6,145 nt of DNA. Source: Lachnospiraceae bacterium (GTDB lineage Bacteria; Bacillota; Clostridia; Lachnospirales; Lachnospiraceae). Position 1 is the first letter of the stretch; each line of letters begins with the position of its first letter. The DNA lies in NCBI GenBank assembly GCA_017473665.1, contig JAFUKK010000113.1, positions 1-6,145 of the forward strand, written 5' to 3'. Positions 1 to 6,145 of the stretch are shown one piece after another. The notes beneath the pieces were generated by a model. That model searched no databases. It was not told where the DNA came from and saw only the letters and a list, made by a program, of their open reading frames with translations. The translations under genes and the position numbers were made by a program.

Positions 1-316
1 CCATACCATTGGGCACGTGAGTACGTGCCTTGTCAATATTCACATGATTGAACAGATTATCGTTCATAAAGTAGTAATAGCTCTGATCATTGTCTCTGGG
101 TAAGCCTCTGTACTCATCTAAGTTTACAGTGGTAATATCGGAAAAATCAATATCCCCTGCCTCATTCTTCTTTACCAGTTACTGATAGGTCCCAATGGGA
201 GAAGAACCGGTAGCCAGACCTAACACACTGTTAGGCTTTAAAATCATCTGTGCTGCAATGATGTTTGCAGCTTTTCTACTCATCTCATTATAATCTGCTG
301 TTTTAATGATATTCAT
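1..316 (-). pseudogene. nagB: Glucosamine-6-phosphate deaminase, 5' part, interrupted by an in-frame TAA; cut by the left window edge
   Basis: NagB converts glucosamine-6-phosphate to fructose-6-phosphate and ammonia in the cytoplasm, the key step in using amino sugars as carbon and nitrogen source. Translation from the ATG at 316-314 starts MNIIKTADYNEMSRKAANII and includes the N-terminal sugar-phosphate loop GLATGSSPIGTY (residues 33-44). Codon 46 is TAA (181-179). The same frame then continues without a shift through DIDFSDITTVNLDEYRGLP, whose Asp (codon 67) matches the catalytic base of the family, to THVPNGM at the edge. About 105 codons of an expected 240-270 are visible. Family members such as B. 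subtilis NagB have Gln at the interrupted position (GTYRQLI), so CAA to TAA is the simplest origin. The next ATG in frame is codon 84, past the active-site Asp, so restart there could not give an active enzyme. The start is supported by AGGAGG 8 bases upstream. Identity is very likely; whether the gene is truly broken or the base is an error cannot be told from this sequence. Confidence 0.88.
179..181 (-). other. nagB: Premature in-frame TAA codon in nagB
   Basis: The codon order is TAT CAG TAA CTG GTA, where TAA replaces a residue that is normally Gln in this family. Both flanks are in the same frame and encode conserved NagB sequence, so no insertion or deletion is involved. glmM and mfd in this window end in TAA and pth in TAG, so these codons are ordinary stops here and general recoding is not supported. 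Confidence 0.9.
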
Positions 317-319
317 ATG

Positions 320-1675
320 TTATGCCTCCTCTTTATGGCCTTTTTCTATGATTATGTTTATTACCCGGTCCACATACTGGCTACACAATTCGTCAGTAGC
401 AGCCTCTACCATTACGCGAATCACCGGCTCCGTACCACTCTCACGTACCAGGATACGTCCCTCTGTCCCCAGCTCCTGCTGTACCTTGGCTACTGCCGCC
501 TGTACATCCGGGTCGTTCTGTGCATCAGGCTTACTCTTTACGCGGATATTCCTCAGCACCTGGGGATAAATCTTCACCGGCTCTGCCAGTTTCGCCAGGG
601 TCTGCTTCTTTTCCAGCATGACCTCCATCATCTTCAAAGAAGTGAGAATACCATCGCCTGTGGTGGCATACTTGGTGAAAATAATATGACCGGACTGTTC
701 GCCACCGATACGGTGTCCGTTGGTCACCATATTTTCATACACATATTTATCGCCCACTGCGGTCTTTTCATAACCGATACCTGCCTCGTCAAAGGCCTTG
801 TATAAACCGAAATTGGACATAATGGTGGTCACTACCGTATTGTTCAGCAGCTTGCCACGCTCCTTCATATAAGTACCATAAATATAGAGAATCAAATCGC
901 CGTCAATGATTTGGCCGTTCTCCGCAATGGCGAGGCATCTGTCCGCATCACCATCATAGGCAAAGCCCACATCCAGTCCATTTTCCACCACATACTTCTG
1001 TAATACCTCAATGTGGGTGGAACCACAATCCGTATTAATATTAAAGCCATCGGGCTCTGCATTTATCACATAAGTCTTAGCTCCCAGGGCATCAAATACC
1101 CCCTTGGCAATCTGCCAGGCACTACCATTGGCACAATCCAAGCCCACCTTCATCCCCTTAAAGGAACGGGTCGCCAGGGATATCAAATAACCGGTATAAC
1201 GGTTACGTCCTGCCACATAGTCTACGGTACAGCCGATATCCGCTTTGCGGGCCATAGGAATCTCTTCGGTCAGGCCATCCAGGTAATCCTCTACCTTCAG
1301 GATGGTCTCTTCATCCATCTTTTCGCCCTTGGAATTAATCAACTTCACACCATTGTCATAGTAGGGATTGTGACTGGCGGAAATCATAATACCGCAATCA
1401 AAATCCTCTGTTCTCGCCACGTAAGATACGCTGGGAGTGGTAGTCACGTGCATCAGATACGCATCTGCGCCTGACGCCACAATACCGGTCACCAAAGCAT
1501 ACTCAAACATGTAGGATGATCTACGGGTATCTTTACCGATGACAATCTTACACTTCTTTCCCTGATTGGCACCATAATACCAACCCAGAAAACGACCGAT
1601 TTTCACCGCATGCTCATAGGTCAAATTCACATTGGCCTCTCCACGGAAGCCGTCTGTACCAAAATACTTACCCAT
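320..1675 (-). CDS. glmM: Phosphoglucosamine mutase
   Basis: GlmM interconverts glucosamine-6-phosphate and glucosamine-1-phosphate, the step before GlmU in UDP-GlcNAc synthesis for peptidoglycan. The 451-residue product is close to the usual family length of about 445-450. It opens with the typical MGKYFGTDGFRGEAN. Visible active-site elements, in order, are ISASHNP (98-104, with phosphoserine Ser101), the metal loop DGDADR (241-246), the sugar-binding GGEQSGH (324-330) and the C-terminal phosphate loop RESGTEPVIR (411-420). All key residues are present. GlmM is distinguished from other alpha-phosphohexomutases by its N-terminus and by the GGEQSGH loop. The start at 1675 is chosen because GGAG lies 7 bases upstream and because the family begins at MGKYFGTDG; an in-frame ATG at 1720 would add 15 unrelated residues and overlaps a likely -10 box. 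It follows mfd after 148 bases and precedes nagB by 3 bases. Many Bacillota instead place glmM next to cdaA-cdaR, which is not seen here. Confidence 0.97.
   Translation of the reverse strand: MGKYFGTDGFRGEANVNLTYEHAVKIGRFLGWYYGANQGKKCKIVIGKDTRRSSYMFEYALVTGIVASGADAYLMHVTTTPSVSYVARTEDFDCGIMISASHNPYYDNGVKLINSKGEKMDEETILKVEDYLDGLTEEIPMARKADIGCTVDYVAGRNRYTGYLISLATRSFKGMKVGLDCANGSAWQIAKGVFDALGAKTYVINAEPDGFNINTDCGSTHIEVLQKYVVENGLDVGFAYDGDADRCLAIAENGQIIDGDLILYIYGTYMKERGKLLNNTVVTTIMSNFGLYKAFDEAGIGYEKTAVGDKYVYENMVTNGHRIGGEQSGHIIFTKYATTGDGILTSLKMMEVMLEKKQTLAKLAEPVKIYPQVLRNIRVKSKPDAQNDPDVQAAVAKVQQELGTEGRILVRESGTEPVIRVMVEAATDELCSQYVDRVINIIIEKGHKEEA
325..330 (-). promoter_or_regulatory. nagB ribosome binding site embedded in the 3' end of glmM
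   Basis: AGGAGG lies 8 bases before the nagB ATG and is formed by the Glu-Glu-Ala codons (GAG GAG GCA) that end glmM. Only 3 bases separate the glmM stop from the nagB start. This arrangement favours translational coupling. The site is intact even though nagB carries a nonsense codon. Confidence 0.85.
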
Positions 1676-1682
1676 ATATGTT

Positions 1683-1686
1683 CTCC
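1683..1686 (-). promoter_or_regulatory. glmM ribosome binding site that decides the start
   Basis: GGAG in the context TTGGAGAA sits 7 bases before the ATG at 1675. No comparable site precedes the in-frame ATG at 1720. The match is weaker than the AGGAGG sites of the other three genes. Confidence 0.75.
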
Positions 1687-1693
1687 AATCTGA

Positions 1694-1707
1694 TAGAGTC
1701 CCCTCTA
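1694..1707 (-). other. Small hairpin in the putative glmM leader
   Basis: TAGAG and CTCTA form a perfect 5-bp stem around a GGGA (GNRA-type) tetraloop. It ends 7 bases before the GGAG ribosome site. It has no U-run and is not a terminator. It could influence leader stability or ribosome access, but a stem of this length can arise by chance. Confidence 0.35.
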
Positions 1708-1714
1708 AATAGGG

Positions 1715-1789
1715 ATACATTATATAATAATATATGCATCATCATACAATGCCAGAGAAATTATACAACCGATTATAGTAACACTGCAA
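1715..1789 (-). promoter_or_regulatory. Putative promoter region for glmM-nagB
   Basis: The mfd-glmM spacer is AT-rich and contains three exact TATAAT hexamers on the coding strand, at 1777-1772, 1765-1760 and 1724-1719. The best-spaced pair is TTGCAG (1789-1784), 18 bases, TATAAT (1765-1760). A second candidate is TTGTAT (1749-1744), 19 bases, TATAAT (1724-1719). Both -35 boxes match TTGACA at only three positions. Arms ATGCATATAT and ATATAATGTAT make an imperfect inverted repeat over the last -10 box (1739-1715). A promoter here is likely given the 148-base gap, but which hexamer is used is not determined. Confidence 0.5.
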
Positions 1790-1823
1790 GATTTTTTTCG
1801 TCTACATCCCTATCTTTTCATAT

Positions 1824-4800
1824 TTACTCCCGCAGCCCTTTCATCTCCTCCAACAGTTCTTCTGTTTTATTCAGCAACAATTCCGCATCTGTCTCTACCA
1901 ACCCCGTTTTACGATAGCGATAGGTTAAAAAGGGCTTTCCATAGGCAGTAAAACTCATATCCTGTTTATGGACTGTAATAAACTTCGCCAGCCTGCCGGT
2001 ATCTATCCGGGCATCCGGCAGGAAAGTAAACACAATTCGCTCGTTCTTTCCCTTTATCTCTGTAAGTCCCAGATTATGCGCCGCCACTCGAATCAGTGCA
2101 ATACGCAACAAATTATCCACACTGCGGGGAATCTCTCCAAAACGGTCTAACAACTCATCCCGCATATCATCACGTTCCTTTAAATTCTCAATACTTGCAA
2201 TGCGTTTGTAGATATCCAGTTTCTGGGTCTCATTAACAATATAGGTGCCCGGTATAAATGCATCCACGTCCAGATCAATAATCGTAGTAAAATCTGTAGT
2301 CTCAGTGGGCATACCCTTCAACTTCAGCACCGCTTCATTGAGCATCTTACAGTACAAATCGTATCCCACTGCCTCCATGTGACCATGCTGTTTGGTGCCC
2401 AGCAGATTGCCGGCACCACGAATTTCCAAGTCACGCATAGCGATTTTAAAACCACTCCCCAACTCTGTAAATTCCTTGATAGCCGCCAGACGCTTCTCTG
2501 CCACTTCCTTTAACATTTTGTCCCGTTTATACATGAGGAACGCGTAGGCAGTACGATTAGAACGTCCTACACGTCCACGCAACTGGTACAACTGGGACAA
2601 GCCCAGATTATCAGAATCATGGATAATCATGGTGTTGGCATTGGATATATCCAGACCGGTCTCAATAATAGTAGTGGACACCAATACATCAATATCTCCG
2701 CTGATATAGTCGTACATAATCCGCTCCAGCTCCTGCTCCTTCATCTGCCCATGGGCAAAGGCCACATTGGCCTCAGGCACCAGTTTGGCCACCTGAGCTG
2801 CAATGTCGGCAATATTATTCACTCTGTTATATACATAATAAACCTGGCCACCCCTGGCCATCTCCCGGACAATGGCTTCCCTGACCATTTCATCATTATA
2901 TTCACATACGAAGGTCTGGATGGGCACTCGTTCCCCCGGTGCTTCCTCCAGTACACTCATATCCCGAATCCCGATGAGACTCATGTGCAGAGTCCGGGGA
3001 ATAGGTGTAGCCGTCAAGGTCAGCACATCTACATTTTCTTTCAGCTTTTTGATTTTTTCCTTATGAGTCACTCCGAATCGCTGTTCCTCATCTATAATCA
3101 AAAGTCCCAGATCCTTAAATACCACATCCTGTGACAGTACTCTATGGGTCCCGATAAGAATGTCTACCAAACCTTTCTGTAAATCCCTCAGGCTGGCCTT
3201 CTGCTGGGTGGGGGTACGAAACCTGCTGAGCAAATCCACACGCACCGGGAAATCCTTCATTCGCTGAATAAAGGTATTATAATGCTGCTGTGCCAAAATG
3301 GTGGTAGGTACCAGATATACCACCTGTTTACCCTCCTGTACTGCCTTGAAGGCTGCACGGATGGCAATCTCAGTCTTACCATAGCCTACGTCACCACAGA
3401 TCAGGCGGTCCATGATTTTGGTACTTTCCATGTCTGCCTTGGTATCCATAATGGCATTTATCTGATCCTCGGTTTCCTCAAAGGGAAACATCTCCTCAAA
3501 CTCCCGCTGCCATACGGTATCGGGACCAAACTGAAATCCCTGGCTCTGCTGACGGAGCGCATAGAGCTCTACCAGGTCCTTAGCCACTTCACCTACAGCA
3601 GACCGCACCTTGGTCTTGGTCTTTTCCCATTCCTTGCTGCCCAGCTTATTCAGTTTGGGCTTTTTACCCGCATCGGCAGAAGCATACTTCTGGATTACAT
3701 CCAGCCCCGTAGCCAAAATATACAGATTACCTCCGCCTGCATATTCTATCTTCATGTAGTCCTTGACTACCTTATCCATCTCTACCTTTTCAATGCCTTT
3801 ATAAATACCCAGGCCATGGCTCTCGTGTACCACATAGTCACCGATTTTCAATTCGTTAAAATCATTGATTTTCTGGCCCTGACTAAATTTCTTACGTTTT
3901 TTCTTCTTTTTCTCAGCGCCAAAAATATCCGTATCCGCCAGTACCACAAATTTCAGCATAGGATACTCGAACCCTTTAGTCACATGACCATAATAGGTCA
4001 TAACCTCACCGGGTATCACCTCACGCATGGGATCCTCGGTATAGATGGCAGGTACTTCCTGTTCCCGCAGATCCTCAGCCAACCGCTTCGCACGGGTACG
4101 GGAACCGGATAAAAGTAAAATACGGTAGCCCTGCTTGCGGTATTTTTTCAGATCCGCCACCAGGGTCTCGAAGCTATTATTATAGGGAGCAACATTTCTG
4201 ACATCGATGTCATATTTGAACTCGCACTGAAAATAGGTATTGCGACTTTCCATGGTTGCAATGGTCACCACATTCCCCTTGGTCAAAGTAGCTGCCACCT
4301 GCTCCCCACTATACAGAATATTCATCTGCCCCGGCAATACATATCCTTTGACAGCACGTTGCTCCATGCTCTCCCGAAATTCCAATTCCACCGCCGCAGC
4401 TTCTTCCCTGATACGGGCCGGCTCTTCCACAAAAAACAAGGGATGACCCATGGGAGCATCCTGGGACAAATGCAGTAATATTTCTGTTAAGGACATCAGT
4501 TTGCCCTCTTCTTCAGAATAAAAATAACGGATATAACTTTCCAGGTTTACCATGCTTTGAAATTCTAACAGTTGTTCCTTCAAATCCCGTACCTGAGTCT
4601 TAATCCGATGGGCCTCCTCCGGTTGGTGGGCATCCCGGAAAATCTGTTCCTGCTCCCGGGCTTCCTGTTCCAGTCGTTCCAATCCCCCTGCTATCCGTTC
4701 TCCGGTCATCACAAACTCTGTAGCCGGATAGATGCTGATACTTTCCAGACGTTCAATAGAACGCTGGCTCATTACATCAAAGCTACGGATGGAATCCACC

Positions 4801-5384
4801 TCATCTCCCCATAATTCAATACGATAAGGGTTCTCCTCAGTCAAATCAAAAACATCCACTATACCGCCACGCACGGAAAACTGTCCGGGAGCCTCCACCT
4901 GGTAGGTCTTCTCATAACCCATAGCCACCAGTCGCTTGGATATCTGAGCCTCACTGAGACTACCTCCCCGCTCCACCTGTATCATATCCTCCGGACTCCA
5001 CAGCACCTGTGGAGTCATAAGTGCCGCATAGGTAGTGATAATGGTAGTAGGCTTTTTCTCCATCAGCCGACGCATGGTCTTGATACGCTCCCGGATTAAC
5101 TGGTTGCCGTGAATATCTGCCTGAAAGAAAATCAAATCCTTAGCCGGATATAACATGACATTCCTGTCATAAAATTGATACTCCTCATACAGCTGTTTTG
5201 CCTTCAAATCACTGTAGGTCACAATGACCTTATATCGGAAGCCTTCACTGAGGCCATACATCATATGCAATTTTTGAGATTCCACACATCCGGTAATTGC
5301 CACCGGGCCCCGTCGCTTTTTCAAAAGCTCCTTAATATGCCCGTAATCCGCCAGTTCCCGGAGCGGTGCCAATAATGCCTGCAT
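1824..5384 (-). CDS. mfd: Transcription-repair coupling factor
   Basis: Mfd is a DNA translocase that binds RNA polymerase stalled at lesions, pushes it off the DNA and recruits UvrA for nucleotide excision repair. At 1186 residues it is full length for the family (about 1150-1180). Residues 1-320 form the UvrB-like module with FSVRGGIVDVF (169-179); its Walker A equivalent is degenerate (ITGCVESQKLH, 30-40), as expected since this module does not hydrolyse ATP. After a lysine-rich linker (491-499) comes the CarD-like RNA polymerase interaction domain (about 507-575, with GDYVVHESHGLGIYKG). The RecG-like motor follows: GDVGYGKT (664-671), DEEQ (765-768), TATP (791-794), and QLRGRVGR (934-941). 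RDLEIRGAGNLLG (984-996) begins the translocation region, and the C-terminal autoinhibitory domain lies after about 1035. AGGAGG 8 bases before the ATG at 5384 supports the start. pth lies 69 bases upstream. No damage is visible. Confidence 0.98.
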   Translation of the reverse strand: MQALLAPLRELADYGHIKELLKKRRGPVAITGCVESQKLHMMYGLSEGFRYKVIVTYSDLKAKQLYEEYQFYDRNVMLYPAKDLIFFQADIHGNQLIRERIKTMRRLMEKKPTTIITTYAALMTPQVLWSPEDMIQVERGGSLSEAQISKRLVAMGYEKTYQVEAPGQFSVRGGIVDVFDLTEENPYRIELWGDEVDSIRSFDVMSQRSIERLESISIYPATEFVMTGERIAGGLERLEQEAREQEQIFRDAHQPEEAHRIKTQVRDLKEQLLEFQSMVNLESYIRYFYSEEEGKLMSLTEILLHLSQDAPMGHPLFFVEEPARIREEAAAVELEFRESMEQRAVKGYVLPGQMNILYSGEQVAATLTKGNVVTIATMESRNTYFQCEFKYDIDVRNVAPYNNSFETLVADLKKYRKQGYRILLLSGSRTRAKRLAEDLREQEVPAIYTEDPMREVIPGEVMTYYGHVTKGFEYPMLKFVVLADTDIFGAEKKKKKRKKFSQGQKINDFNELKIGDYVVHESHGLGIYKGIEKVEMDKVVKDYMKIEYAGGGNLYILATGLDVIQKYASADAGKKPKLNKLGSKEWEKTKTKVRSAVGEVAKDLVELYALRQQSQGFQFGPDTVWQREFEEMFPFEETEDQINAIMDTKADMESTKIMDRLICGDVGYGKTEIAIRAAFKAVQEGKQVVYLVPTTILAQQHYNTFIQRMKDFPVRVDLLSRFRTPTQQKASLRDLQKGLVDILIGTHRVLSQDVVFKDLGLLIIDEEQRFGVTHKEKIKKLKENVDVLTLTATPIPRTLHMSLIGIRDMSVLEEAPGERVPIQTFVCEYNDEMVREAIVREMARGGQVYYVYNRVNNIADIAAQVAKLVPEANVAFAHGQMKEQELERIMYDYISGDIDVLVSTTIIETGLDISNANTMIIHDSDNLGLSQLYQLRGRVGRSNRTAYAFLMYKRDKMLKEVAEKRLAAIKEFTELGSGFKIAMRDLEIRGAGNLLGTKQHGHMEAVGYDLYCKMLNEAVLKLKGMPTETTDFTTIIDLDVDAFIPGTYIVNETQKLDIYKRIASIENLKERDDMRDELLDRFGEIPRSVDNLLRIALIRVAAHNLGLTEIKGKNERIVFTFLPDARIDTGRLAKFITVHKQDMSFTAYGKPFLTYRYRKTGLVETDAELLLNKTEELLEEMKGLRE

Positions 5385-5392
5385 CCTCGGCT

Positions 5393-5398
5393 CCTCCT
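5393..5398 (-). promoter_or_regulatory. mfd ribosome binding site
   Basis: A perfect AGGAGG sits 8 bases before the mfd ATG and fixes the start at 5384. Confidence 0.85.
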
Positions 5399-5418
5399 AC
5401 TGCAATTCTAATTTGCTC

Positions 5419-5445
5419 ACAGCTATCCTGTAAGCTGTATCCTGT
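5419..5445 (-). repeat. Direct repeat and hairpin in the pth-mfd spacer
   Basis: ACAGGATA occurs twice with a 14-base period (5445-5438 and 5431-5424). Overlapping it, ACAGCT (5438-5433) and AGCTGT (5424-5419) form a perfect 6-bp stem with an 8-base loop. No U-run follows, so it is not a classical terminator, and the two genes may be co-transcribed. It may be an mRNA processing or stability element, or chance. Confidence 0.4.
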
Positions 5446-5453
5446 TCTACAAA

Positions 5454-6035
5454 CTATAATGTGCCTTCCGTCTTACGATTATAGCGGTTCATGGCCACAT
5501 CCGCACCTTCTGTTATCATCAGCTCTATAGCTTCCGCCGCTCTCTTGGCCGCATCATCCATCAGCTTTCTTTCTTCGTTACTAAAATGTCCCAGCACCCA
5601 ATCCGCCAGGTCATATCCCTTGGGTTTCTCACCTACGCCCATCTTTACTCTCTGAAAAGTATCATGTCCCAAATGTCCGATAATACTCTTCAGGCCATTA
5701 TGTCCACCGGCACTACCCTTCTTGCGTATCCTGATCTGTCCCACCTCCAGACTCACATCATCGGATATCACAATCAGCTCCATCTCTTCATCTATCTTAT
5801 AATAATCCACCAGTTCCCTGACACTCTCACCACTCAGGTTCATATACGTCTGGGGCTTCGCAAGTATACATTTTTGTCCCGCAATCACACCCTTACCGAT
5901 AATGGCCTTATGCTTCTTCTCTAACACATCCATATGCGCCCGGTCAGCCAGCACATCTATCACGTCCCATCCGATATTATGTCTGGTATTTCCATATTCC
6001 CTGCCCGGATTCCCAAGCCCTACGATAATGTACAT
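5454..6035 (-). CDS. pth: Peptidyl-tRNA hydrolase
   Basis: Pth hydrolyses the ester bond of peptidyl-tRNAs that drop off ribosomes, freeing tRNA for reuse; it is a cytoplasmic and generally essential enzyme. The 193-residue protein has the usual bacterial Pth length. Conserved active-site elements are GLGNPG (Asn9), NTRHNIG (catalytic His19), KPQTYMNLSG (Asn66), ISDD (Asp92) and GSAGGHNGLKS (Asn113), matching E. coli Asn10, His20, Asn68, Asp93 and Asn114. The start at 6035 is preferred because AGGAGG lies 6 bases upstream and the family begins just before the IIVGLGNPG strand. A GTG at 6053 and an ATG at 6041 are in frame, but the ribosome site lies within or against them. mfd follows after 69 bases. 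In B. subtilis the small gene fin lies between pth and mfd; here there is no room for it. Confidence 0.97.
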   Translation of the reverse strand: MYIIVGLGNPGREYGNTRHNIGWDVIDVLADRAHMDVLEKKHKAIIGKGVIAGQKCILAKPQTYMNLSGESVRELVDYYKIDEEMELIVISDDVSLEVGQIRIRKKGSAGGHNGLKSIIGHLGHDTFQRVKMGVGEKPKGYDLADWVLGHFSNEERKLMDDAAKRAAEAIELMITEGADVAMNRYNRKTEGTL

Positions 6036-6041
6036 AATCAT

Positions 6042-6047
6042 CCTCCT
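6042..6047 (-). promoter_or_regulatory. pth ribosome binding site that decides the start
   Basis: AGGAGG lies 6 bases before the ATG at 6035. Because it overlaps the codons after the GTG at 6053 and abuts the ATG at 6041, it rules against those longer starts. Confidence 0.85.
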
Positions 6048-6064
6048 AACCACTTTCGCTTAAC

Positions 6065-6070
6065 AATATA
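6065..6070 (-). promoter_or_regulatory. Possible -10 box upstream of pth
   Basis: TATATT (one mismatch to TATAAT) lies in an AT-rich stretch 30 bases before the pth start. No good -35 box is found at 16-18 bases; TTGTAA at 6098-6093 is 22 bases away, which is too far. This is weak evidence for a pth promoter. Confidence 0.25.
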
Positions 6071-6092
6071 TTTTCTCATTTTCCGCCCCAAA

Positions 6093-6145
6093 TTACAAGC
6101 CCCCAAATCCCGCCGCCCGCATCATCCGCTCCCAGTCTCCGCTCC
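6093..6145 (-). CDS. Possible 3' end of an unidentified gene cut by the right window edge
   Basis: One minus-strand frame reads SGDWERMMRAAGFGGL and stops at TAA (6095-6093). The WERMMRAAGFG pattern resembles the C-terminal helix and turn of many proteins, including methyltransferases, but 16 residues are far too few to name a family. A second frame is also open over this stretch (ERRLGADDAGGG and on, stopping at a TGA near 6076), so the choice of frame is uncertain. The segment is clearly richer in G and C than the rest of the window. It could equally be non-coding. Confidence 0.22.
   Translation of the reverse strand, partial: SGDWERMMRAAGFGGL

Noticed and set aside
1..316. An alternative genetic code in which TAA encodes Gln
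   Set aside because: glmM and mfd both end at TAA where family length predicts the C-terminus, and none of the intact genes has an internal TAA.
1676..1720. A longer glmM start at the ATG at 1720
   Set aside because: It adds 15 residues unlike any GlmM N-terminus, has no ribosome site, and overlaps a TATAAT hexamer. The ATG at 1675 has GGAG at good spacing.
1791..1823. An intrinsic terminator after mfd
   Set aside because: The minus-strand RNA has an A-run here, and the T-run is on the plus strand with no stable stem before it. No hairpin plus U-run is present in the direction of mfd transcription.
3890..3914. AAAAAAC heptamer in the mfd lysine run as a programmed -1 frameshift site
   Set aside because: The codon phase is AAA AAA CGT, not A AAA AAC as needed, and Mfd continues full length in frame.
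3282..4112. A 276-codon plus-strand open frame opposite mfd
   Set aside because: It lies wholly within the intact mfd gene, has no recognisable domain, and its composition is what the complement of the mfd codons gives. It is a shadow frame, as are the smaller plus-strand frames in glmM, mfd and pth.
6036..6053. Longer pth starts at GTG 6053 or ATG 6041
   Set aside because: The AGGAGG site overlaps or abuts these codons, and only the ATG at 6035 has correct spacing and the family N-terminus.

Overview
The window reads as ordinary housekeeping sequence from a low-to-moderate GC Bacillota, most likely a gut-type Clostridia of the Lachnospiraceae. This rests on the protein flavour of Pth, Mfd, GlmM and NagB, the strong AGGAGG ribosome sites, and the pth-mfd order that is widespread in Bacillota. 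The assignment is an inference from remembered family sequences; no search was run. All supported genes lie on the minus strand, so transcription runs from high to low coordinates.

In transcription order: (1) a GC-rich right edge (about 6076-6145), which may hold the last few codons of an unidentified gene; (2) pth, peptidyl-tRNA hydrolase (6035-5454); (3) a 69-base spacer with a short direct repeat and hairpin; (4) mfd, the transcription-repair coupling factor (5384-1824), full length and intact in every helicase motif; (5) a 148-base AT-rich spacer with several TATAAT-like hexamers, the probable promoter region for the next genes; (6) glmM, phosphoglucosamine mutase (1675-320), complete; (7) nagB, glucosamine-6-phosphate deaminase (316 to the left edge), cut off by the window and interrupted by an in-frame TAA at codon 46.

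Functionally there are two blocks. pth and mfd are translation and DNA-repair housekeeping genes that rescue stalled or aborted processes: Pth recycles peptidyl-tRNAs and Mfd removes stalled RNA polymerase. glmM and nagB use the same metabolite, glucosamine-6-phosphate, in opposite ways. GlmM commits it to UDP-GlcNAc and peptidoglycan, and NagB returns it to glycolysis as fructose-6-phosphate. They are separated by only 3 bases, and the nagB ribosome site lies inside the last codons of glmM, so they should be co-transcribed and probably translationally coupled.

The one clear anomaly is the nonsense codon in nagB. The reading frame on both sides is excellent NagB sequence with no frameshift, so it is a recent point mutation, a sequencing or assembly error, or (least likely) readthrough. 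I see no mobile element, CRISPR array, tRNA, rRNA or novel defence-type system here. No stretch longer than 300 bases lacks a gene.
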